Assembly (NCBI RefSeq): GCF_900177675.1
Contig: NZ_FXWM01000001.1
Span: 3,667,001 to 3,731,000 of the forward strand
DNA: 64,000 nt
Source: Bacillus sp. OV166
GTDB taxonomy: Bacteria; Bacillota; Bacilli; Bacillales; Cytobacillaceae
Reading direction: 5' to 3'
Numbering within the stretch: the first letter of the stretch is position 1; every line of letters starts with the position of its first letter. Of the stretch, positions 33,859 to 41,992 are shown one piece after another. The translations under genes and the position numbers were made by a program. Below the pieces are notes generated by a model. It saw only the letters and a list, made by a program, of their open reading frames with translations, did not search any database and had not been told where the DNA came from.

Positions 33859-35340
33859 ATGATGCAAATCGAAATTCAACGAAATGCTGATGTTTCACTA
33901 TCAAAGCAAATATATCAATCGATTGTGGATCGTATCCGTTCAGGACTATTGCAAGAAGGGTTACAATTACCTTCTGTGCGCATCTTATCGAAACAACTTG
34001 GAGTTAGTTTGGTTACAGCAGTGAAGGCCTACCAGCAATTGGAGCAAGATGGGTTTATCACATCTGTCCAAGGAAAAGGAACGTTTGTAAAAGTGAAAAG
34101 AATAGCGGTAGAGGAAAGAAAAGAAGAGATTTTTTCGTTTGATTGGCAGCTATCTGTTCAAGATTATTTACCTAGATCACAATTTGGCCGATTTCATCTT
34201 GTCCCTGAAAAGATTAACCTTTCCTCTTCTATGGTTGATCCCGGACTTCTCCCTAATCGATATTTAGAACGTGAAATTCAGCAAATGCTTTCGGAAAACC
34301 CCAGAATTTTGTCTCAATACGGAGAGATTCAAGGAGACACACATCTTAGAAAGGAAATGGCTGAGTATTTGAAAAGTTCAGGAGTTCCTTCTACACCTGA
34401 GAACATTTTAGTTACAAGTGGTTCACAACAAGGGATTGATCTTGTTGCCCGTACATTTGTGGGGCCGGGAGATGTAGTAGTAATGGAAGCTCCTACCTAT
34501 CCAGGAGCGATTGATGTTTTTCGAGGGAGAGGAGCTACGATACTCACTGTACCTGTTGATAAGGACGGAATGCGCGTAGATATCCTCCAAAATTTATGTG
34601 ACAAACATAAACCGAAAATTATTTATACGATTCCTACTTTTCATAACCCAACTGGTGCCGTTATGACTTCTAAACGCCGCAGACAAATTCTTGATATAGC
34701 ACAAAGTATCCAGAGCCTTATTATTGAGGACGACCCATGTAATGAGATTTACTTTGGTAAAAAGCCGCCGGCTCCTATTAAAAGTATAGATCATAATGGT
34801 CATGTGATTTACTTGAGAGGCTTAAGCAAAACACTTGCGCCGGGTTGTAGAATTGGAATATTATCTGCTTCTGGCTCCGTATTCAATCGTTTATTGGCCG
34901 CCAAGGCAAATACTGACCTGGGAAGTCCTTTACTTACCCAAAAATCCATTTTACCGTTTATCAACTCTAAAAGAATGATGGATCACAATAAAAAATTGAG
35001 AACAGCTTTAAGGATTCGACGTGATTTGGTTCTTGAATTACTTTCACAACATATGCCTGATGGCGTATCATGGGTAATTCCAGAGGGGGGATTAAATCTA
35101 TGGATCAGTTTACCTTCTTGGTTAGATAGTAATCATGTTCTAATAGAGGCAAAAAAACAGCAACTAACCTTCTTGCCCGGATCAGCGTGTTATCCGGTTG
35201 AGCAAGAAAATCATCACCTACGAGTGAGTTACTCTTATATGAACGAGCAATTATTACAACAAGGGGTTACAACATTATGTAATATTCTTCATTCCCAAAT
35301 TACATCAAAAACAGTCCATGACTGCTCACCATATTTTTGA
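33859..35340 (+). CDS. MocR-type GntR/aminotransferase regulator
   Basis: About 493 residues: N-terminal GntR winged helix (SKQIYQSIVDRIRSGLLQEG and LPSVRILSKQLGVSLVTA) and C-terminal fold-type I aminotransferase domain. The PLP-binding segments are EAPTYPGAIDVFR, IYTIPTFHNPTG and the Schiff-base lysine in YLRGLSKTLAPGCRIG. ATG 33859, with AAGGGG 5 nt upstream, is preferred to 33835. Divergent from phzF; the shared spacer carries TATAACACT repeats, so phzF is a likely target and the gene may autoregulate. Confidence 0.9.
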   Translation: MMQIEIQRNADVSLSKQIYQSIVDRIRSGLLQEGLQLPSVRILSKQLGVSLVTAVKAYQQLEQDGFITSVQGKGTFVKVKRIAVEERKEEIFSFDWQLSVQDYLPRSQFGRFHLVPEKINLSSSMVDPGLLPNRYLEREIQQMLSENPRILSQYGEIQGDTHLRKEMAEYLKSSGVPSTPENILVTSGSQQGIDLVARTFVGPGDVVVMEAPTYPGAIDVFRGRGATILTVPVDKDGMRVDILQNLCDKHKPKIIYTIPTFHNPTGAVMTSKRRRQILDIAQSIQSLIIEDDPCNEIYFGKKPPAPIKSIDHNGHVIYLRGLSKTLAPGCRIGILSASGSVFNRLLAAKANTDLGSPLLTQKSILPFINSKRMMDHNKKLRTALRIRRDLVLELLSQHMPDGVSWVIPEGGLNLWISLPSWLDSNHVLIEAKKQQLTFLPGSACYPVEQENHHLRVSYSYMNEQLLQQGVTTLCNILHSQITSKTVHDCSPYF

Positions 35341-35378
35341 TACAAATCAGGTGTAAAAGGCTTTGGAAGTAAATAATT

Positions 35379-35440
35379 TAAGGACAGCCTGCTTATACTT
35401 CAATCCTGAAGTATAATCGGACTGTCCTTAAATTTCTTTT
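35379..35440 (+). terminator. Terminator after MocR gene
   Basis: TAAGGACAG (35379-35387) pairs with CTGTCCTTA (35422-35430), with an inner TTATACTTCA/TGAAGTATAA stem, followed by T-rich sequence. Confidence 0.85.
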
Positions 35441-35459
35441 TTCAACTGTGCCTTTAGTT

Positions 35460-35659
35460 TTTTATAAAACTCTGTTAAACTTGCCTGTTGATTTCCGCTC
35501 CAGGCGCGTGCGGTTCGCGGGTACTAACCGCCTCCTCGTCGCTGCGCTCCTGCGGGGTCTCCCCTGCCCCGTCCTCCCGCAGGAGTCTTCGGCGCCTGGA
35601 ACGAAGGTCAACAGGGTGCCAATATCAACAAAAAGCTTTAACATAGTCTTTTATAAAAG
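35460..35659. repeat. MITE-like element, about 200 bp, with imperfect inverted ends
   Basis: TTTATAAAACTCTGTTAAA at the left end (35461 on) is complementary, with mismatches, to TTTAACATAGTCTTTTATAAA at the right. The interior is G/C-rich, unlike the flanks, and itself forms a long hairpin (CAGGCGC at 35501 with GCGCCTG at 35592). It shares GTTGATTTCCGCTCCA (35487-35502) and CAATATCAACAA (35620-35631) with the short element at 21194-21270. Frames predicted inside it are by-products. Similar GC-rich intergenic repeats are, to my memory, common in Bacillus. Confidence 0.8.
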
Positions 35660-35668
35660 AAGGTTGAA

Positions 35669-36145
35669 TTACTTTTTACTTCTTAGAATTTCATTTACTG
35701 TCGTTTTCATGGAATAAATCACGGTTTTTTTGTACCGAACTGCTATAAGTAGCACTCTTATCTGTTCGGATCGGGAGAGATGTTTAAAACGGGGTTCTTG
35801 TTTCAAAAAGGAGCGTACGATTGACCAGCTAGTCGGCATTAACGGAAAGTCATCTAGGGGTTGTTTGTTTCGGAAACGCTGAAGCCATGATATCATTCCG
35901 TTTGAACTTCTACTTTTATCGACTATACATGGCGCATAAATATTTTTAGTGTGTTTTTTAAGGGATTCAAATCGATCTTGCCCGCTAACAATGATGTAAT
36001 TGTCATCCTTCCGATTTTTTTTGACAACCAAAACAAACATGCAGTCCCACATTAATCTCTGCAGTTTTTTGATGTGCTCTGTAATTTTCACCGATAAATC
36101 AGGTTTGATTTTGTTCAGTGGTATATACTGTATTGTGAATTTCAT
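35669..36145 (-). CDS. Small ParB/Srx-like domain protein
   Basis: A 158-residue protein. The N-terminal half resembles a ParB/sulfiredoxin-type fold: IQYIPLNKIKPD (first strand and turn), a helix KITEHIKKLQRLMWDC, and NYIIVSGQDRFESLKKH (about 50-66), where GxDR(F/Y)xx(L) is the ParB-like signature. The C-terminal half is helical (SWSIVRSFLKQEPRFKHLSRSEQIRVLL). It is preceded by AGGAGGGGC. It ends 9 bp from the MITE-like repeat. Function unknown; whether it binds nucleotide is not known. Confidence 0.75.
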   Translation of the reverse strand: MKFTIQYIPLNKIKPDLSVKITEHIKKLQRLMWDCMFVLVVKKNRKDDNYIIVSGQDRFESLKKHTKNIYAPCIVDKSRSSNGMISWLQRFRNKQPLDDFPLMPTSWSIVRSFLKQEPRFKHLSRSEQIRVLLIAVRYKKTVIYSMKTTVNEILRSKK

Positions 36146-36578
36146 TCTCAGCCCCTCCTGTTTTTCATTTACCTCTCCTCAAATGCTTAGGTTTACTTAC
36201 AGCAGGTGCGTCAAACTGATGAATGGTAATTACCATTAGACTTTTCTAGGGTTAGTGTTAATTATCGTTATGAAAAACACATGATTAAACTGAAATCCCT
36301 ATAGTTCATATGTATGAAATGGGCGCATGTCACATACGAAGTAAGCAAAAAACATTTAACAATTTGTTTTACCTACCTTTATATGTCTTATTCAAGTTTC
36401 CAGATAAATTACCCACAATAAGAAAAAGCCTCCTAGAATGGAAGCATGAAATACATGGAGAGGTTGGCAGACTGAAATAGAAAGACCAACATTTATGTGT
36501 AGTCAACCTATCCTGGTCGGCACCAGATTGCTCAGTAAAATTGCTTCTTCCCCTAGCTGAAAGACCTGCTCCACTCAT
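36146..36578. other. Intergenic region, no gene supported
   Basis: About 430 bp between the ParB-like and glycosyltransferase genes. A 69-codon minus-strand frame (36369-36578) lacks a ribosome site and has an improbable composition. Nothing else was recognised. Confidence 0.4.
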
Positions 36579-36580
36579 CT

Positions 36581-37819
36581 TTAGATCGTACTCAGTTTAT
36601 CGAATAACCATACAAGATGATTGTATTTACCACAGGATTGTATGTGATCTCTCTCGATCAGGATACGTTCCATTGCAATCGAGTCGTCGCCGAACCCGGT
36701 ATTTTGAACTAGGTTAACAGGGGGACGGTTTTCAGCAATATTTATACGAATTTGATGAAGTAATGTTATGATTGCTTTGTTAAATTCATGAAACTCATCG
36801 GGAAAGCTTGCAGTAAGGGATTGATGTTCTAATATAATCTTTTCCATGAGTCCATAATCCGTCGGATGAATAGAGTGCAGGGCTCTAATGGATACATCAA
36901 GAACCGGGTGCTTTAGTTGAAACAACAGACGATTTAAGTTCATATCTTCCTCCTTCGTTTTCGAAGGCGGATGTTCTTGATGAAACGTTTCTAAATCATC
37001 TTCGATAATAAAATTAGCATTGGCCTTATATAATCTATAAGCAAGCTCAGCATCCTCGGGTCCCCATCCTTTGAAATTCTCTTCATAGCCGCCGACTTGC
37101 TCCATAAAACTTCTTTTAATAGAAAGAAAACCTAAGCAAGCCATCCAACGCAATGGGCTGCTATAAAAATGTTCCCTAAGGTATTTTAATAAATGATGAG
37201 CATAACTTCTGTATTTTACCATCGAGTATAAATTTTTTATATCGTCAATATCCTCTCTATTAACCACTTGTTGGGGCTCTTGTAAATGCCTAATATGAGT
37301 CGTTAAGCTACTAAGTGTCTGTTCTTGCGATACCACCTCTTTAAGGCGTTGGTTGAAGAGAGAATTTTTTTCGCTCCACTTATAAATCGCGTTGATTTGA
37401 TTATTAGTAAAATTCGGGGATAAAAAAGTATAAATGCGCCCCCGCTTGCTTCCTGCAATAACAACGGATTTCTCGTGAGTTAGATGATGCTGGCGGTTAA
37501 GGGTAACATAGTTAGGGGAAACGATGGTTTCTGCATCCAAAATGATAATAATCTCTCCCCTCGCATGCCTAAGTCCAATATTTCTTGAAGCAGCAACACC
37601 AACATTGGTACTATTGCGAATATATTGAAAATGGTAGGGAGGGCAATATTCCTTAATTTTTGGGGTCTGGTCGGTAGAGGCGTCATCAATCAATATCACT
37701 TCCATTTTGGATAAATCAAAGCACTGTTTCTCCAATGCATAAAGGCTAAGCAGATTAAGGGGATAGCGGTTATATGAAGGCATGATGATTGTGACTTCAA
37801 TTTCCATGTGTTTACTCAT
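36581..37819 (-). CDS. Family 2 glycosyltransferase with GT27-like C-terminal region
   Basis: A 412-residue cytosolic glycosyltransferase. GT-A motifs: VTIIMPSYNRYPLNLLSLYA (about 9-28), LIDDASTDQT (about 43-52), NVGVAASRNIGLRHARGEII (about 72-91) and the DXD-like ILDAET. The acceptor-side motif GGYEENFKGWGPEDAELAYRL (about 239-259) is the N-acetylgalactosaminyltransferase-like C-terminal signature. The C-terminal about 130 residues are a helical extension. The AAGGAGG site almost touches ATG 37819, so ATG 37807, at 13 nt, is a possible start. Probably involved in surface or spore polysaccharide; acceptor unknown. Confidence 0.85.
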   Translation of the reverse strand: MSKHMEIEVTIIMPSYNRYPLNLLSLYALEKQCFDLSKMEVILIDDASTDQTPKIKEYCPPYHFQYIRNSTNVGVAASRNIGLRHARGEIIIILDAETIVSPNYVTLNRQHHLTHEKSVVIAGSKRGRIYTFLSPNFTNNQINAIYKWSEKNSLFNQRLKEVVSQEQTLSSLTTHIRHLQEPQQVVNREDIDDIKNLYSMVKYRSYAHHLLKYLREHFYSSPLRWMACLGFLSIKRSFMEQVGGYEENFKGWGPEDAELAYRLYKANANFIIEDDLETFHQEHPPSKTKEEDMNLNRLLFQLKHPVLDVSIRALHSIHPTDYGLMEKIILEHQSLTASFPDEFHEFNKAIITLLHQIRINIAENRPPVNLVQNTGFGDDSIAMERILIERDHIQSCGKYNHLVWLFDKLSTI

Positions 37820-37889
37820 TCCTCCTTGAGAGCCTATAGCTCGAACAATTATAAAGTTCGGCTTAATTTGTTTTATTTAAAACTAGTAT

Positions 37890-37973
37890 TTAACGAAAAG
37901 ATATACCGACAATAATTAAAAGGATGAAAAGCACCACGAATAAAGCAAAATTAACGCCATAACCATCTGACAT
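37890..37973 (-). CDS. YjcZ-family sporulation miniprotein
   Basis: A 27-residue protein starting MSDGYGVNFALFVVLFILL, with one hydrophobic helix and a short Ser-Phe-Arg end. This is the pattern of YjcZ-type sporulation proteins (MSxGYGxxFALIVVLFILLIIVG), which are frequent and easily missed in Bacillus. ATG at 37973 follows GGTGGTGA. It lies 70 bp upstream of the glycosyltransferase gene on the same strand. Expression in sporulation is by family only. Confidence 0.88.
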   Translation of the reverse strand: MSDGYGVNFALFVVLFILLIIVGISFR

Positions 37974-38153
37974 AATAGATCACCACCTTAATTATTTGAT
38001 AGAACATCGTATGTCAGAACATTAAAAATCGAATTGGACAAGAACAAAAATTTACATATATTTACATAATCTTAATATTTAAAAATGCTATTAGCTTGCT
38101 CCACATTTCAAAGATATTTTGCTTATTCAAGTAACCTGCCACCTTCGAATAAG

Positions 38154-38181
38154 AAAAAGGATCGCCGCAGCAACCCTTTTT
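38154..38181 (-). terminator. Terminator after second MocR gene
   Basis: AAAAAGG pairs with CCTTTTT, with an inner GCTGC/GCGGC-like stem, 20 bp past the stop. Confidence 0.78.
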
Positions 38182-38201
38182 GAATTCAAGCACCCATTAG
38201 C

Positions 38202-39653
38202 CTAATAGGAAATTTCTTCAATCAGTTCTGAAAGTCTTATTAGCCCCTTATTTAATTCGTGAAGTGATGCATAGGCATAGGACAAACGAAGATGAAAGTG
38301 ATTATTACTGTCGTAAATATTTCCTGGGTTTAGTAAAATCCCCTCGTTTAGTGCTTTTTCAAATAATTTTCTAATTGAAATTTGTTTTTTGATTTGCAGC
38401 CAAATATAAAAACCACCCTGTGGGATATTCCATGTGGCTAATTGCTTAAAATGTGTATTTAGTATTTCAAGGGTGAAATCTCTACGGAATTTTAGTTTTG
38501 TCCTTATCTTCTTTATATGTTCATCATATAAACCACTTGATAGCCACTCTGCGACGATGAATTGAGATAAAGAACTTGAGCCATAATCAGTTTGCATTTT
38601 TATATCGGCTAACCGATCTATCACTGGTTCGGGTCCAACGATCCAACCAATTCGTAAGCCAGGACTCAGAGTTTTAGACATACTCCCTATGTATAAGATA
38701 AGTCCTTGACCATCAATTGATTTTAATGGATTCGGTGGCGGGTTCTCAAACCATAAATCTCCGTATACATCATCCTCAATAATTGGCAGCTTTTCATTCT
38801 TACAAACATCCAACAATTCCTTTCTTCTATTAGCTGACATTAAAATACCCGTGGGATTATGGAAAGTTGGGATGGTGTAAAGTAATGCACCATTATGCTG
38901 CTTTTTTAACCTCCTAATCGACTCGGGTCTAATCCCTTCATCATCCATGGGAATTCCAAGTAAGTTCATTCCTGCTGATTGAAATACATGCACTGAATTT
39001 AGATATGAAGGAGTTTCAAGAAAAATTGTTGAATCACGGTACAATAATCCTAATGAAATCAATTGCAATGCCTGTAGTCCTCCTGAAACAATCATTATCG
39101 ATGTTGGAGAAACTTCTATTTTCTTCGTTTTTAAATAATTGCTTATCATTTCTCTTAAATAGAGACTTCCTTTTGGCTCCGAGTATCCTAACGAAATCGT
39201 ATGGGGAGAATGCCTCTTGAACATTTGTTCCATTTCTTTGACAGGCAGCAACTCTGGTGAAAGTTCTCCCGTTCCAAGGCGTATTACTTTTGGATTAATT
39301 TCTGCTCTATTAATTTCTTGAATTGTTTTGTTATTGGGTTGGTAAGATCCCGACTTAACGTAGCTGTTCCAATCAGGTGGCGGGGTTGAAGCAAGTAAAC
39401 TCCACGTATTATTGACCACAAATGTCCCTTTTCCAACTTTTGATTCGATTAACCCATCAGCTGATAACTCATCAAGTGCAAAAACAATGGTACTCCGATT
39501 CACATTGAATTTCTTTGCTAAATCTCTTTGCGTAGGAATTTTAGTTCCAACCGTCCATTCACCGTTTATTATTTTTCTTTTCATAAACTCATAGATTTGT
39601 TGATGGAGTGGAATCAAGGAGGATTTGTTTAGGATCCAGTCTTTTTCTATCAA
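38202..39653 (-). CDS. MocR-type GntR/aminotransferase regulator
   Basis: About 483 residues: N-terminal winged helix (LHQQIYEFMKRKIINGEWTVG and IPTQRDLAKKFNVNRSTIVFA) and C-terminal aminotransferase domain with ETPSYLNSVHVF, LYTIPTFHNPTGILMSANRR and YIGSMSKTLSPGLRIGWIVG (Schiff-base Lys in SMSKTL). Frames reach 39740, but TTG at 39653 is 6 nt after GGGGAG and begins the conserved N-terminus, so it is preferred. Divergent from a LysE-type exporter, its probable target; the spacer carries repeated ATTGGTTGG. Confidence 0.88.
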   Translation of the reverse strand: MIEKDWILNKSSLIPLHQQIYEFMKRKIINGEWTVGTKIPTQRDLAKKFNVNRSTIVFALDELSADGLIESKVGKGTFVVNNTWSLLASTPPPDWNSYVKSGSYQPNNKTIQEINRAEINPKVIRLGTGELSPELLPVKEMEQMFKRHSPHTISLGYSEPKGSLYLREMISNYLKTKKIEVSPTSIMIVSGGLQALQLISLGLLYRDSTIFLETPSYLNSVHVFQSAGMNLLGIPMDDEGIRPESIRRLKKQHNGALLYTIPTFHNPTGILMSANRRKELLDVCKNEKLPIIEDDVYGDLWFENPPPNPLKSIDGQGLILYIGSMSKTLSPGLRIGWIVGPEPVIDRLADIKMQTDYGSSSLSQFIVAEWLSSGLYDEHIKKIRTKLKFRRDFTLEILNTHFKQLATWNIPQGGFYIWLQIKKQISIRKLFEKALNEGILLNPGNIYDSNNHFHLRLSYAYASLHELNKGLIRLSELIEEISY

Positions 39654-39691
39654 AAGGAACTCCCCTATCATTTTTATATTAATTATAAATG

Positions 39692-39749
39692 ATTGGTTGG
39701 GTAATATTCCATCCAATTGGTTGGAGACGAGTGTAATCAAATCTAATAC
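39692..39749 (+). promoter_or_regulatory. LysE-gene promoter with MocR-operator-like repeats
   Basis: ATTGGTTGG occurs at 39692-39700 and 39716-39724 (24 bp apart, same direction). TTGGAG (39721-39726), a 17-bp spacer and TAATAC (39744-39749) form a plausible sigma-A promoter whose -35 overlaps the second repeat. An operator for the divergent MocR protein is inferred. Confidence 0.55.
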
Positions 39750-39780
39750 AATGCAGTTATTACATATCAGGGGGAGAAAA

Positions 39781-40389
39781 ATGTTAGAAGCAATTTTACA
39801 CGGAATGATCTTAGCATTCGGTTTAATCCTACCTTTAGGGGTACAAAATGTTTTTGTCTTTAATCAAGGTGCAAGTCAGCCCAAATTCGTGAGGGCACTG
39901 CCAGTCATTATTACCGCAGCTATTTGTGATACTTTGCTTATTTCAATAGCGGTCTTAGGAGTGTCAGTCGTTGTACTTGGTTCTTATTGGATAAAAATAG
40001 TTCTTTATATAATTGGTAGTTTATTTTTACTCTACATGGGTTTTGTTGTATGGAGGTCTAAGCCTCAAAATGTACAGGAAGTAGGATTAGCTTTTTCATA
40101 CAAAAAACAAATATCTTTTGCTATGTCAGTGTCATTATTAAACCCACATGCCATTTTAGATACCGTTGGTGTAATCGGAACAAGTTCCTTAAAATACATA
40201 GGCTTTGAGAAAGTAGCATTTGCTGTGGCATGTATATTCGTTTCGTGGGTATGGTTTGCAGGATTGGGCATAACAGGAAGAATGCTCGGAAAAATAGACA
40301 AATCAGGTAATTACCTAGTGGTCCTAAATAAAATTTCTGCTATCGTCATGTGGGGTACAGCTGTTTATATTAGTTCTTCACTTTTATAA
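39781..40389 (+). CDS. LysE-family amino acid exporter
   Basis: About 202 residues, 6 helices. The N-terminal MILAFGLILPLGVQNVFVFNQGA (family signature G-x-x-x-P-G-x-Q-N) identifies LysE/ArgO proteins; ICDTLLISIAVLGV and SLLNPHAILDTVG (second signature with NPH) are also present. Start ATG 39781 with GGGGGAG upstream; the longer frame from 39625 lies inside the divergent regulator region. Exports basic or other amino acids. Control by the divergent MocR gene is likely. Confidence 0.9.
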   Translation: MLEAILHGMILAFGLILPLGVQNVFVFNQGASQPKFVRALPVIITAAICDTLLISIAVLGVSVVVLGSYWIKIVLYIIGSLFLLYMGFVVWRSKPQNVQEVGLAFSYKKQISFAMSVSLLNPHAILDTVGVIGTSSLKYIGFEKVAFAVACIFVSWVWFAGLGITGRMLGKIDKSGNYLVVLNKISAIVMWGTAVYISSSLL

Positions 40390-40595
40390 AATAATTTCTG
40401 GCCATTAGACAGCTCTCCAACAAGCGACCCCCTCCTTACAAGGACAAGTCCATGAAAATCTTCGTTTTTAATTTTTTTACTAATTCCAGTCTGAATATCT
40501 TTAACTAGAATATCTTTTAATTTGAGGGTCTTTAGAAAGATTTATCTGTTTAATGGATTAAATGGAGAAATTCGAAGGCAATTAGGAGGTTAATT

Positions 40596-41564
40596 ATGAA
40601 GGCTATCGTTTCTAACAAATATGGTCCACCTGATGTGCTTGAATTAACAGAGGTGGAAAAGCCTATCCCAGAGGACAATCAAGTACTTGTGAAAATTCAT
40701 GCAGCATCGGTGAATTATGGTAACATAGTCCTTTTGAAGGGTGAACCGTTCTTAGCACGGTTTGCTTTTGGTCTTCTGAAACCAAAATACCCTATACCTG
40801 GAGGCGACATAGCAGGTATGGTTGAAGCAGTTGGCAAAGATGTTACGCAGTTTCAACCAGGCGATGAGGTATTCGGAGACCTATCTGGATGTGGTTGGGG
40901 TGGTTTTGCCGAATATGTTTCTGTTCCCGAAAATGTATTAGCCTTGAAACCAGCCAATCTTTCATTTGAGGAAGCTGCAGCTGTACCTATGGCGGGAGTC
41001 ACTGCGTTACAGGGCCTCCGTGATAAAGGCAAGATCCAGTCGGGACAGAAGGTATTGATTAATGGTGCCTCTGGTGGTGTGGGAACTTTCGCCGTACAGA
41101 TTGCCAAATCCTTCGGGGCTGAGGTAACTGGGGTGTGCAGTACGAGAAATTTAGATATTTTGCAATCGCTTGGAGCTGACCATGCCATTGATTATTCAAA
41201 GGAAGATTTTTCTCAAAAAATGCAGAGTTATGATCTTATTCTTGGGGTGAACGGACATAAACCACTTTCAGACTATAAGCGTACATTAAGTCCCAATGGA
41301 ATTTTTGTTCACGTCGGGGGTTCCGGAGCACAAATGTTTCAAGCAATGGTCCTTGGGCCTTGGATTTCAATGACCGGAAGTAAGAAAATGGGTACTTTTT
41401 TACAAAGGTCAAACCAAAAAGATCTGATATATATTAAAGAACTGCTTGAAGCCGGTAAAGTAAAACCCGTTATTGATAAACGTTATAAGTTGAGTGAAGT
41501 GCCCGAAGCTTTCAGGTATTTTGAAGAAGGTCATGCTCAGGGAAAAGTTGTCATTACTATGTGA
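40596..41564 (+). CDS. Zinc-free MDR-family oxidoreductase (quinone oxidoreductase-like)
   Basis: A 322-residue NAD(P)-dependent medium-chain reductase. The N-terminal GroES-like domain reads MKAIVSNKYGPPDVLELTEV and the catalytic zinc ligands of alcohol dehydrogenases are absent. The cofactor motif is LINGASGGVGTFAVQIAKSFG (split here as INGASGGVG and FAVQIAKSFG, about 150-170). The end PEAFRYFEEGHAQGKVVITM is characteristic. AGGAGGTTAATT precedes ATG 40596. Probably reduces a quinone or enone; substrate unknown. Confidence 0.9.
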   Translation: MKAIVSNKYGPPDVLELTEVEKPIPEDNQVLVKIHAASVNYGNIVLLKGEPFLARFAFGLLKPKYPIPGGDIAGMVEAVGKDVTQFQPGDEVFGDLSGCGWGGFAEYVSVPENVLALKPANLSFEEAAAVPMAGVTALQGLRDKGKIQSGQKVLINGASGGVGTFAVQIAKSFGAEVTGVCSTRNLDILQSLGADHAIDYSKEDFSQKMQSYDLILGVNGHKPLSDYKRTLSPNGIFVHVGGSGAQMFQAMVLGPWISMTGSKKMGTFLQRSNQKDLIYIKELLEAGKVKPVIDKRYKLSEVPEAFRYFEEGHAQGKVVITM

Positions 41565-41639
41565 ATCATCTTTAAAAGAATAATAAAGTAGTAGAAAGAA
41601 GTCAATTTGTTAGATAATTTAAGGCTTTGTGGTTCCAGT

Positions 41640-41850
41640 TAGCAACCCGACTCGTATATACGTTCATTATGACCGCTTCAGTGATTTTATCAGCGCAGAT
41701 GGGCTTTATGAACCCTTCTTATGGACCGTTTCAATGATTTATTAGCGCAGACGGGCTTTATAAATACTTCTTATTACCCATCTCCTAAAATTATTAAACC
41801 AAGCGGGCTATATAAATCGCTTTTATCAATAACCTCGGTCTTTTATTAAC
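41640..41850. repeat. 52-bp tandem repeat array B (three full plus partial copies)
   Basis: Full units start at 41667, 41719 and 41771, exactly 52 bp apart, with partial units before and after. Units contain TTATGGACCGTTTCAATGAT and AGACGGGCTTTATAAATACT with variation. ACCG and CGGGC are 23 nt apart, matching array A near 14.5 kb. It is non-coding and lies between convergent genes. Confidence 0.85.
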
Positions 41851-41899
41851 TGAATTGTATTTGTTATAAAAATAATCAAAAATCATCTTTAATTATAAA

Positions 41900-41940
41900 G
41901 AGAACGCACATTTAGACCTAACTAAAGTTTGCGTTCTCTC
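41900..41940. terminator. Terminator beside DUF4317 gene
   Basis: GAGAACGCA (41900-41908) pairs with TGCGTTCTC (41930-41938), with an inner TTTAG/CTAAA stem. It is 55 bp past the stop codon of the minus-strand gene; the T-run is weak. Confidence 0.7.
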
Positions 41941-41992
41941 TATGTTTGTTATAACTATCAAAGGAAAGTTCGTTATCTGTCCCTGAAACGGA

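Noticed and set aside
35448..35717. Open frames across the GC-rich repeat near 35.5 kb
   Set aside because: They are chance frames inside a non-coding MITE-like element.
36369..36578. 69-codon minus-strand frame
   Set aside because: No ribosome site; likely chance frame in an empty region.
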